The notes under the pieces: model-generated | Told to the model about the DNA's origin: nothing | The model's database searches: none | Seen by the model: only the letters and a program-made list of their open reading frames with translations | Made by a program: the position numbers and the translations under genes | Source of the DNA: Candidatus Mesenet longicola | Lineage (GTDB): Bacteria > Pseudomonadota > Alphaproteobacteria > Rickettsiales > Anaplasmataceae | NCBI GenBank assembly: GCA_016860565.1 | Contig: BNGT01000004.1 | Span: 1 to 42,689 of the forward strand | Length of the DNA: 42,689 bases | Reading direction: 5' to 3' | Shown: positions 10,813 to 18,562 of the stretch, one piece after another | Layout of the letters: the number at the start of each line of letters is the position of its first letter | How positions within the stretch are numbered: position 1 is the first letter of the stretch

Positions 10813-11355
10813 TTATTCTGTATTTTTGCTAAAATCTTTATATTCTGGTTTACGTTTAGCAATAAATATGTCATACAGCCTCTTATCTATAGTCTTTTCG
10901 ATGTCATGCATTAGTATATTTTTTATTGCATTAACTTTATCTTGATAGTCATTTTGAGCTCCTTTTTTAGGTTGATTCTCCTTTAAAGTATCTTCTCTTT
11001 TCTTTCTGATGACCGCTATTATCCTAATTATTAATCTTCTTAAAAAATACTTCCACTTTATGCTAGCAAGTGTCTTATAAATAAAGTAAGGAAGTAATAA
11101 AGCTACTATTAGCCTTATTACTAAACCATAACTTAGATTATTCCAGTTATAGTAACAAAACTTCATATACTTATATAAGTAGTAAAGTATATGTTTAATT
11201 GAACCTAACGATATATCGGAGTCACCACTGAGAAATAATAGTATAGCTCCACAAGCATAAGCATAAATACCCAATAAAAACGCTCTTACAATTAGATTTT
11301 TTATATTGGCTAATGCATAACTTAAAATTCTAAATCGATAAAAAAATAGCATCAA
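10813..11355 (-). CDS. Hypothetical membrane protein (ORF open further upstream through the tRNA gene; true start probably near 11355)
   Basis: Hydrophobic segments after MLFFYRFRILSYALANIKN; the N-terminal 'MGCSQVVRQRFLIPSCGGSNPPTPA' of the ORF-track version is a translated tRNA and so is excluded. Confidence 0.55.
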   Translation of the reverse strand: MMLFFYRFRILSYALANIKNLIVRAFLLGIYAYACGAILLFLSGDSDISLGSIKHILYYLYKYMKFCYYNWNNLSYGLVIRLIVALLLPYFIYKTLASIKWKYFLRRLIIRIIAVIRKKREDTLKENQPKKGAQNDYQDKVNAIKNILMHDIEKTIDKRLYDIFIAKRKPEYKDFSKNTE

Positions 11356-11369
11356 ATTCCCTACTTTAA

Positions 11370-11444
11370 TGGCTGGGGTGGGAGGATTCGAACCTCCGCA
11401 TGACGGTATCAAAAACCGTTGCCTTACCACTTGGCTACACCCCA
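11370..11444 (-). tRNA. tRNA-Gln (TTG), including encoded CCA
   Basis: Minus strand TGGGGTGTAGCCAAGTGGTAAGGCAACGGTTTTTGATACCGTCATGCGGAGGTTCGAATCCTCCCACCCCAGCCA; 7-bp acceptor TGGGGTG/CACCCCA, TTG anticodon, GGTTCGAATCC T-arm. Confidence 0.95.
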
Positions 11445-11484
11445 ATTATAGGAAAAAAGAGTTAATACATCAATAATGTAAATG

Positions 11485-11802
11485 TCAATTTATGCACTCA
11501 CAAACCCATGTATAGAAATCATTATCAACTTTATCTGTAGGTATTGCAATGATACCAGGAATTTCATAAGGATGAATACTTTTTATTTTTGCAATTACAT
11601 CATGAGCTAAAGTACTTAAACTCTTCACTATTACTATAACCTCATCTTTACTACAAACCTCTCCTTGCCATAGGTACATTGATGTAATATTGCGAAAAAT
11701 ATTTGCACATGCAATTAATTTTTCTTTAAGTAACTCTTCAACAATTTTCTTTGCACCTTCATAACTACTGATAGTTATATAAATTAATGTTAAACTATCC
11801 AT
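11485..11802 (-). CDS. cutA: CutA-like divalent cation tolerance protein
   Basis: LIYITISSYEGAKKIVEELLKEKLIACANIF, YLWQGEV, IKSIHPYEIPGIIAIP. Confidence 0.92.
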   Translation of the reverse strand: MDSLTLIYITISSYEGAKKIVEELLKEKLIACANIFRNITSMYLWQGEVCSKDEVIVIVKSLSTLAHDVIAKIKSIHPYEIPGIIAIPTDKVDNDFYTWVCECIN

Positions 11803-11995
11803 TATATAACTATTGAATTATGATAAAATATAGCTTAATTTTATTAACTTTAATTACTCTCATCAAGTAAAATCGCATCACATTTGTAAGATTTATATAA
11901 TGAGTAATACACTTTTTTTAAATTGAGTAATATTTAAGTGCTATATCTGTAGTGCTTTTATATACATCTTCTATAATCCGTTGAAGATAGATTTT

Positions 11996-12178
11996 TTAAT
12001 TTAAAACACCATCTTCTACACAGCTATAAGTAAAAACTTTGCTACAATAAGGGCAAGTTATGCTGTCTTCATTCCCCATATCTAAATAAATAAGAGGATG
12101 GCCTAAACCTTCATCTATTCCTATTTCGTTAGTACCGTCACAACAGATTTTTTTATGTTTTACCTTTAGTTGATACAT
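11996..12178 (-). CDS. Small zinc-finger (CHCC-type, NDUFS6-like) protein
   Basis: GHPLIYLDMG...ITCPYCSKVFTY. Confidence 0.8.
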   Translation of the reverse strand: MYQLKVKHKKICCDGTNEIGIDEGLGHPLIYLDMGNEDSITCPYCSKVFTYSCVEDGVLN

Positions 12179-12597
12179 ATTATTCTAAGTATAAATGCAT
12201 TTTTACACTATAGCATATTAAGATATAACTTATAGAAGTTTTCTATAGCTTGACTAAATCTTGTTTGATATGGTCTAAATAAGCATTTAGAATTTACTCC
12301 TCTCTTGATTATTTTTTTTGCTCTGACATCTTTGTTTGCCATTTATTGTTTGCTTTTTTAAAGTCTAATTTAGTGTTTTTTACGTTTCTATAACTTTCTT
12401 TATATAGCTAGGTGCTCGCCCTAAGGTTTAGTATTTTAAGTAATTTTATTGATTATATAGTATATTTGATTTAAAATGTATTAAACAGATAGGTAAAATA
12501 GCAGTAGAGAAATGTGCTAAGTAGACATTGTAAGTGGTAACATATATATTCTATGCTATCCAACAAAACCAAGAGTTCGAACAATTCAGAAAAAACT

Positions 12598-12903
12598 CTA
12601 ACAGCTACAACCTCGCATTTCTTCAGGCAGCTTATAAACTTCCTCTATATTAACTTTAGATAAAGCGCACCACTGCTGATGATGGCCGTAATACTCGCAT
12701 GGTTGATGTGGTCCATAGCACTCAAGAGGTGATTCCTTATCACTCTTAACAGATTGGTTGTTATTTAAATCCTGCACATAATCGGACTTACTAATAAATC
12801 TATCTAATGAACCTACACATGATTCAATAGCTTTTAAAGCTTCTTTTTCTTCTTTTCTTTCTTCTTCAGTTTTTGTACTACTTATTATATCGTGCTCCAC
12901 CAC
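12598..12903 (-). CDS. Hypothetical protein with Cys/His-rich C-terminus
   Basis: ORF with ECYGPHQPCEYYGHHQQWCALSKVN...MRGCSC. Confidence 0.5.
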   Translation of the reverse strand: MVEHDIISSTKTEEERKEEKEALKAIESCVGSLDRFISKSDYVQDLNNNQSVKSDKESPLECYGPHQPCEYYGHHQQWCALSKVNIEEVYKLPEEMRGCSC

Positions 12904-12927
12904 ATAACTAATTTTATTAGAATGCCA

Positions 12928-14070
12928 CTATCCTAATTCTTTCAAATGATCTAAAAATCTATTTAAACATTTGCTATGCTCCTCACTTATTATTTTAAGG
13001 CACCTCTCATCACTCTCCTGACAGTAATCTTTATAGACTAAAGGAATCATCTTATCCAATACTGATAGTACTTCTTTTAAGTTAGTATCAATATTCTGCA
13101 CTCTTGAAGCGATATCAGTAAGATGGCTAGTAATATATTTATTAAATTCTGGACTAAACCTATTCGTGCCAAAATCACCTTTAGTTCGTTCTATAATTTC
13201 ACCGTATTGCTTATTATAATGGCTAATACTGAGTATGGTACGGCGTAGATAAAAATCACTCTTAATTACATATAAATCTTTTATTTTTTCATCATCGATA
13301 CTTGATGCTTCTGTTTTTAATTTTTCTTCGTGATCCTCAATAGCTTTGTTTATCTTATCCTCAAACTGCTTTGACTCTTCATCAGGAAACAGCAATGCTA
13401 TTAGTTCTTTTAACTCTTCACGCAATTCCTTTACTTCTTCATCTTCAAATTCTTTATTTTGCTCTTCTTTGCTATTTTGTATCTCAGGTTCATTTGTTAC
13501 TTTATCGTTTTTACTATTATTTCCATTTTTAACTCGTGATTTGTTTTTTTTCTTTTTTCTCTGTGATTGTTTTGGTCTAGTTCCTGTTTCTTTTGATTCT
13601 TCCTCTAATAGTTTTTTCTCAGCTTTTTCTCTTTGTAATTCTTCTTTCCTATCTTGCTCCTCTTTCTCTTTTTTAGAAATATAGATAAAATCTATAAAAA
13701 CGTAAAATTCCTTATATAATTCTTTGTTACTACACCTTTGTTTTAATTTTCCTAACTGTCCACAAATTTCTCCATGCTGTTCTACTACTTGTAGGTAATA
13801 GCTTTCCATTTTATCATGCAATGGTAATTTATCACCATTCTGTTCTTTCAATTTATTTGCTATTTTTTCTATTAGCTTAATCAGATCTTCTAGTGGTTCT
13901 TCATTTTTAAATCCAAACTGAATTATTCGACTAAAATTATCAGCAACAAATTTCTGCCATTGAGGTTCAGAAGCAATATTGGAATTAATAATATGAAAAA
14001 CAGGTGATCTTAATTTATAGGATTTTGAATTATTTGGGCACCTTTTATACAAATCTATAATTTCAATCAT
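12928..14070 (-). CDS. Hypothetical charged/coiled-coil protein (380 aa)
   Basis: Long ORF with a strongly charged Glu/Lys-rich middle (KEKEEQDRKEELQREKAEKKLLEEE, RKKKKNKSRVKNG). Confidence 0.6.
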   Translation of the reverse strand: MIEIIDLYKRCPNNSKSYKLRSPVFHIINSNIASEPQWQKFVADNFSRIIQFGFKNEEPLEDLIKLIEKIANKLKEQNGDKLPLHDKMESYYLQVVEQHGEICGQLGKLKQRCSNKELYKEFYVFIDFIYISKKEKEEQDRKEELQREKAEKKLLEEESKETGTRPKQSQRKKKKNKSRVKNGNNSKNDKVTNEPEIQNSKEEQNKEFEDEEVKELREELKELIALLFPDEESKQFEDKINKAIEDHEEKLKTEASSIDDEKIKDLYVIKSDFYLRRTILSISHYNKQYGEIIERTKGDFGTNRFSPEFNKYITSHLTDIASRVQNIDTNLKEVLSVLDKMIPLVYKDYCQESDERCLKIISEEHSKCLNRFLDHLKELG

Positions 14071-14117
14071 TGTCTCTTGTAATCCAGGGATAATGCCTTC
14101 CTTTGTTTCGTGATTTG

Positions 14118-14899
14118 CTATTGATGTATTTCATACTCCCCTTCTAACCTTTTACATTTCTCTTTTAATTCTTGATTACATTCTTTAATTTTATATACAA
14201 CCTTATTTCCAATTTTAATTTCAATTGAATTTTGCATATCAGACACTATATCTTGGTAATTTAAACCGCTATTCTGATTAATTTTTACAATAGTTTCTTC
14301 TCGAGCTTCATCTACTATTTTCTGATAATCTGAAGGTTTTACATATTCTTTTATCTCTTCAGCCATCTTAGCTTTAAGCTCCTCAGAGGATGCAGATTTA
14401 GTATAAAGTTCTATCACTTTATTTATCATCTTTTCATAATTTAGAGTTCCTCTAAATTCCTGTGTGATTGTATCTATTACTTCCTGGTTGCTTAGTAGTT
14501 TAGTATTTCCCGTTTGAGTTTTAGCTGCTTGACAGTTTGTTTCGTCTTTTTTACCTGCATTAGATCATGCAATTCTTCGCGTTTTTTTATATATATAAAT
14601 GAAATCTCATCTATAATTTTTATCGCAGCTGAATTTATCATATTAGATTCTACATCTTCAAAATCAATATCCTCATTCTCCTACTTTTTGATATTAGCTA
14701 TAGTTTCATCTTTAACCTGATTTACTATTTTTTGATAATCTAAAGATTCAGCCAATTGCGTAGTTATGGAAGCGAATTCTTGATTATAATTGGTAGTGTA
14801 TTTTGTTAACTCTTTCATTACTTTTTCATAATTCAATATGGCGTTGCATTTTTCTTCAATTTTGGTTATTGCTTCTCCGTAATTCATTTTTATTTTCAC
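14118..14899 (-). pseudogene. Decayed coiled-coil repeat protein (ORFs 14681-14899 and 14118-14429 plus the stretch between)
   Basis: Reading continues past a TAG after ANIKK (ENEDIDFEDVESNMINSAAIKIIDEIS...) and needs one further frame change to reach ...SNQEVIDTITQEFRGTLNYEKMINKVIELY. The repeat units LNYEKV/LNYEKM and DYQKIVNQVKDETIANI/DYQKIVDEAREETIVKI occur in both parts. Confidence 0.7.
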
Positions 14900-14951
14900 T
14901 TAAATTATTTTAATTTTAACTAAAAATAAATAAAGAATCAAGAAAAGTTTA

Positions 14952-14971
14952 ATATATTAATAATAATATAT
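14952..14971. promoter_or_regulatory. Palindrome ATATATTA-ATAA-TAATATAT (candidate operator)
   Basis: Perfect 8-bp inverted repeat with 4-nt spacer, between the capsid stop and the coiled-coil start. Confidence 0.35.
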
Positions 14972-14976
14972 AATCT

Positions 14977-16206
14977 TTAGGAGGTTTTTCCGATTTTTAG
15001 CAACTTGATCGCATTGGTGTTAACTAATCCTCCACCTACCCGCTTGGTAGTATAAAGTTTTACAAAACCCTTGCTGGTGAATGGATCTCTTAAAATCTTC
15101 ATTCCTCTATGATCCACTATTTTATACGCCTGCTTAAAATTTGCGATAGCTATCACTTTATGCGATTCTTCTATGCCACTTGTAAGCTTTGATTTAGCGT
15201 TCTGAGTGCTAGAGGTAAGCCCTGCCGGCATATCAGCTACTTGGTAGACTGGAATTCCCATTATTGTATCTTTTGCTCCTAAAGACAACCCTGGTTGCCA
15301 TAAGTATTGACTCGATTGCTCCAACTTTAGCAACCTCACTTCTTGCAACACGCTTCTATTCATCAAAAATGATGCATTTTTAGCGTAATATTCATTTAAT
15401 GAATAATATAGTTTGATTACTGCATCACTATTTAATTTTTCAGATTCTATCTGCTCTACTTCCCCTTGCTTTTTACTGTTCTTGTAGGATAATATTCCTT
15501 GAGGTTGCGTTTTACCATCACCTTTGATGAAAGCTTCATTTTCTTTTGCACTAAAAGCTTCAACTAATTTGTCTACCAGCCATGCTTCAATGTTAACGAA
15601 CGCGTCGTCAAGCAGTTTTTGAGTAATTTGTGGTTGGGCATATAGTTCATAAGTTGTGATCTTTATATTTTTAAATTTTTGCGTATTTTTATCTTCTGAT
15701 ATTTCTTCACCTTCTTCATGCCAGCCAACAAAGGTTTTATCATCACCTTCAATTATATATTCTATACTCTCAGTTGATATTTCTTCGCTAGAGCAAAGCT
15801 GACGCATAGGAGAAATATCTATGATATTTTGATGTATATGCTTTGATATTTCCTTTGTGATTAAATACCCTCCTTCTGGTCCAGTAGAAGTTAAAGCTTT
15901 TTGCTCATATTTCATTAAATTATCTGCTGTGCCTTTACGCAAATACTCAGAAAAAGCTTTATTTTGGAAACAGTTATCCTCAAATTTTCCGTTTATTTCT
16001 GGCCTTTGCATAGCCGTTTCTAATGTTTCTATTCTCTCTTTATAGTCATCAATTGCACCACTAATTTTATTTAGCTGCTCAGTAGTTGCAGATTCTGCAT
16101 AACCCTTGCCTTCGACTTCTTTAAGTCTACGCTCATTAACTAGCTTAAATTGCTCCCATGATGAAGCAAGATCATTAATACGACAGGCAATATCAGTAAG
16201 TGACAT
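14977..16206 (-). CDS. HK97-family phage (or GTA-like) major capsid protein
   Basis: ALTSTGPEGGYLITKEISKHIHQNIIDISPMRQLC, QITQKLLDDAFVNIEAWLVDKLVEAFSAKENEAFIKGDGKTQPQGIL, LWQPGLSLGAKDTIMGIPVYQVADMP; coiled-coil N-terminal delta-like region. Confidence 0.92.
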   Translation of the reverse strand: MSLTDIACRINDLASSWEQFKLVNERRLKEVEGKGYAESATTEQLNKISGAIDDYKERIETLETAMQRPEINGKFEDNCFQNKAFSEYLRKGTADNLMKYEQKALTSTGPEGGYLITKEISKHIHQNIIDISPMRQLCSSEEISTESIEYIIEGDDKTFVGWHEEGEEISEDKNTQKFKNIKITTYELYAQPQITQKLLDDAFVNIEAWLVDKLVEAFSAKENEAFIKGDGKTQPQGILSYKNSKKQGEVEQIESEKLNSDAVIKLYYSLNEYYAKNASFLMNRSVLQEVRLLKLEQSSQYLWQPGLSLGAKDTIMGIPVYQVADMPAGLTSSTQNAKSKLTSGIEESHKVIAIANFKQAYKIVDHRGMKILRDPFTSKGFVKLYTTKRVGGGLVNTNAIKLLKIGKTS

Positions 16207-16235
16207 AAGTAACCCCCTATAAATTAAAATTTTCA

Positions 16236-16273
16236 GAAAAAGCCTAATGTGGTTTGAAATTTTTGATTAGGCT
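16236..16273 (-). terminator. Rho-independent-like terminator after the prepilin gene
   Basis: Minus strand AGCCTAAT...ATTAGGCT followed by TTTTT. Confidence 0.65.
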
Positions 16274-16330
16274 GAATAAAAGAACAATCCTTTCGCATGA
16301 TAAATTACTTGTTCAACTTATGTCAAACAC

Positions 16331-17041
16331 TTACTCAAGCTCCATAACAAGTGCGCAATTTACCTCTTTGCTTTTGATATTATATGCATCACCTATAAAG
16401 CATGGTTCTTTACTATCTTTTGTATTAATTCCCCTAATTTTCCCTGTAGTTGGGTTACCATCATCCATTTTTTTATCTATGAGATATGCTTGTTTTGCTG
16501 TTAAAATAGGACCAACATTTAATTCCTTTTCCATATTTTCCCTTGGAGCGCCAATAACAAGTACATTACTTCCCTCAAATCCATGTACTCCATAACCTAA
16601 AAAAAATCCACTACTTTTAATTTTAGAAGTAGGAATGTCTACTCCAAGGATTGGAACAACTGAGATCGAATCAGGTCCACCACTAGATTGATACCCAAGC
16701 TCAGCTTGACTTAAATGACACCAGGCTAAATATGATTCTATACCACCATCTTTACGATCTTTAAATTCAATACGACCATCACCATTGCCATTAATTTTCC
16801 TTATTCCTCCACATTTATTTGAATCAAAAAAATCCGAAGCATTGGGCATGTCTCCAGGATAATAATGATATTCTGTATAAAAGAAATTAACATCTGACCA
16901 TACTTTCCGCATATCCTGCATAAGCCTATGTAAGCGAGCATACTCAATCAGAGATGAGCCTTTCATTACTGTAAAAAACAGCAATCCACTAATTAATAGA
17001 ACCACAGAAATTTCAATTAACGTAAAACCATCTTCCTTCAT
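16331..17041 (-). CDS. Prepilin-like protein with N-terminal cleavage/methylation signal
   Basis: MKEDGFTLIEISVVLLISGLLFFTVMKGSSLIEYARL: G|FTLIE type III signal peptide plus hydrophobic helix; start at 17041 preferred over 17074. Confidence 0.88.
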   Translation of the reverse strand: MKEDGFTLIEISVVLLISGLLFFTVMKGSSLIEYARLHRLMQDMRKVWSDVNFFYTEYHYYPGDMPNASDFFDSNKCGGIRKINGNGDGRIEFKDRKDGGIESYLAWCHLSQAELGYQSSGGPDSISVVPILGVDIPTSKIKSSGFFLGYGVHGFEGSNVLVIGAPRENMEKELNVGPILTAKQAYLIDKKMDDGNPTTGKIRGINTKDSKEPCFIGDAYNIKSKEVNCALVMELE

Positions 17042-17113
17042 TTTGCGACCTAAAATACCACTTATGTTAAGCATAATACTAGATTTGATAAAGTCTCAAA
17101 AAAAATTGACTAA

Positions 17114-17131
17114 TATACTATATTTAGTATA
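17114..17131. promoter_or_regulatory. Palindrome TATACTA-TATT-TAGTATA (candidate operator)
   Basis: Perfect 7-bp inverted repeat with 4-nt spacer in the intergenic region between the divergent prepilin and ankyrin genes. Confidence 0.4.
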
Positions 17132-17153
17132 CAAAGATCAAGTAGGGGGAAAA

Positions 17154-18494
17154 ATGATTGGTTCAGAAGAAACACTGGAAACATTAAGCAGAATTCTCTT
17201 CGGATTAGTCCGTAGCAATTACATAGAAAGAGCAATTACAGTATTAGGTTTTGGCTTTGACATCAATACACAAGATGATCGTGGGCAAACACCTATTTTT
17301 TTAGCTGCTCTGCACAACAATTTACTAATAGTCGAAAAACTAGCTGAATTTGGGGCCAATCTTGAAACAAAGGATAAACTTGGAGATACAATACTAAGTA
17401 AAATAATATCAAAACAAAACCCATACAAGAAAGTATCAAAAGATGAACAATTGGATATGGTTAAGCTTTTAATAAAGCAGGGTGCAAAACTTACCACTCG
17501 TAGTCATTATGCTCTTCCTATTCATAGAGCAATTCAAGCAAGGTGTAGTTTGGATATAATAAAAACACTGCTGACAGAAGAAACTATCAATGAAAAAAAT
17601 TGTCTTGGACGCACACCATTACACTTAGCAGTGTTGACACAACGAGCTGACATAACCGGACTACTGATAAATTATAACGCCGATATTAATGCACAAGATG
17701 GTAAAAAGAATACTCCATTAATGTTAGCGGCAATTAAAGATGGTGAAAAAAATACTTCATCAACGTTAACGGCAAGTAAAGGTTATGTAAATATAGCAAT
17801 ACTACTTATAGTTAATCATGCTGACCCTAATCTGAAAAACGTACATGGACAAACATTTTTCGATCTTGCAAGTTCAGAAGAAATGAAGTCACTTGCATTG
17901 GATGTTATGCGTCCATTATCCACAGACACGGAGTTTGAAAATAAATCGATTGCACAACCCTCCCCTTCTAATAATCATTCACCTGTTAAGCATCAAGTAC
18001 TAAAGAATAAGCCTCAATCTACTAGGTCTATTCTTGCTGATTTAAAATCTATACACAATATATTGCCTCATCCTGATTTATTAATACCTAGTGTCTACGC
18101 AATATCTCAATCCAGAATGTTGGATGTCAGTCCACCAGCATCTGAGCATAGCACATCAGCAATTTTAGGTTCACAAAAATCAAGTTTGTCTGGATCTTTT
18201 ACAAACCAATTCCAAGGAGCATTAAATATTGACTCCTCATCCAGATCTACTATTTCTGAAATATCTCAATCTGAGGATATAATCTCACCTGGATATAGTA
18301 TTTCTGGGATATCACAATATGAGTATACAAGCTCGCCTGGATCTGGTATCTCTGCAGCATCTCGACGTAGAAATATAAGTCCACCTATATCTAGTATCTC
18401 TGAATCTACAAGATCAAGCATAGACTCATTTAGTCCATCCGGGTCATATGCCGTAGATACTAAGAGGAGAAAACTTTCGTATACTCTCTTATAG
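17154..18494 (+). CDS. Ankyrin-repeat protein with Ser-rich repeat tail
   Basis: Ankyrin motifs DIDINTQDDRGQTPIFLAALHNNLLIVEKLAEFGANLETKDKLGDT-type and NCLGRTPLHLAVLTQRADITGLLINYNADINAQDGKKNTPLMLAA; ATG at 17154 after AGTAGGGGGAAAA. Confidence 0.88.
   Translation: MIGSEETLETLSRILFGLVRSNYIERAITVLGFGFDINTQDDRGQTPIFLAALHNNLLIVEKLAEFGANLETKDKLGDTILSKIISKQNPYKKVSKDEQLDMVKLLIKQGAKLTTRSHYALPIHRAIQARCSLDIIKTLLTEETINEKNCLGRTPLHLAVLTQRADITGLLINYNADINAQDGKKNTPLMLAAIKDGEKNTSSTLTASKGYVNIAILLIVNHADPNLKNVHGQTFFDLASSEEMKSLALDVMRPLSTDTEFENKSIAQPSPSNNHSPVKHQVLKNKPQSTRSILADLKSIHNILPHPDLLIPSVYAISQSRMLDVSPPASEHSTSAILGSQKSSLSGSFTNQFQGALNIDSSSRSTISEISQSEDIISPGYSISGISQYEYTSSPGSGISAASRRRNISPPISSISESTRSSIDSFSPSGSYAVDTKRRKLSYTLL
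18243..18437 (+). repeat. About four tandem imperfect 48-51 bp in-frame repeats
   Basis: Copies begin at 18243, 18291, 18339 and 18387 with shared (A/G)GATCTAGTATCTCTG... ...AGTCCACCT pattern; translate to S-[TI]-S-x-I-S...SP-type 16-aa units. Confidence 0.75.
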
Positions 18495-18562
18495 TAATTT
18501 TTTATCAAATTATAAAGATAGAAAAATAAATCACATTTTTAAGTAACTTAAAACAGCCCATT

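Noticed and set aside
11356-11445. ORF N-terminus MGCSQVVRQRFLIPSCGGSNPPTPA
   Set aside because: It is a translation of the tRNA-Gln gene; the real start of the hypothetical protein is likely downstream.
12208-12342. Short minus-strand ORF MANKDVRAKKIIKRGVNSKCLFRPYQTRFSQAIENFYKLYLNML
   Set aside because: Only 44 aa, no recognised family; could be a repeat-associated relic but cannot be supported from sequence alone.
12560-12600. GTTCGAA near 12570 as a possible second tRNA
   Set aside because: No acceptor stem or anticodon arm can be built around it.
13346-13684. Plus-strand 112-aa Ser/Phe-rich ORF
   Set aside because: Antisense shadow of the Glu/Lys-rich segment of the 12928-14070 gene.
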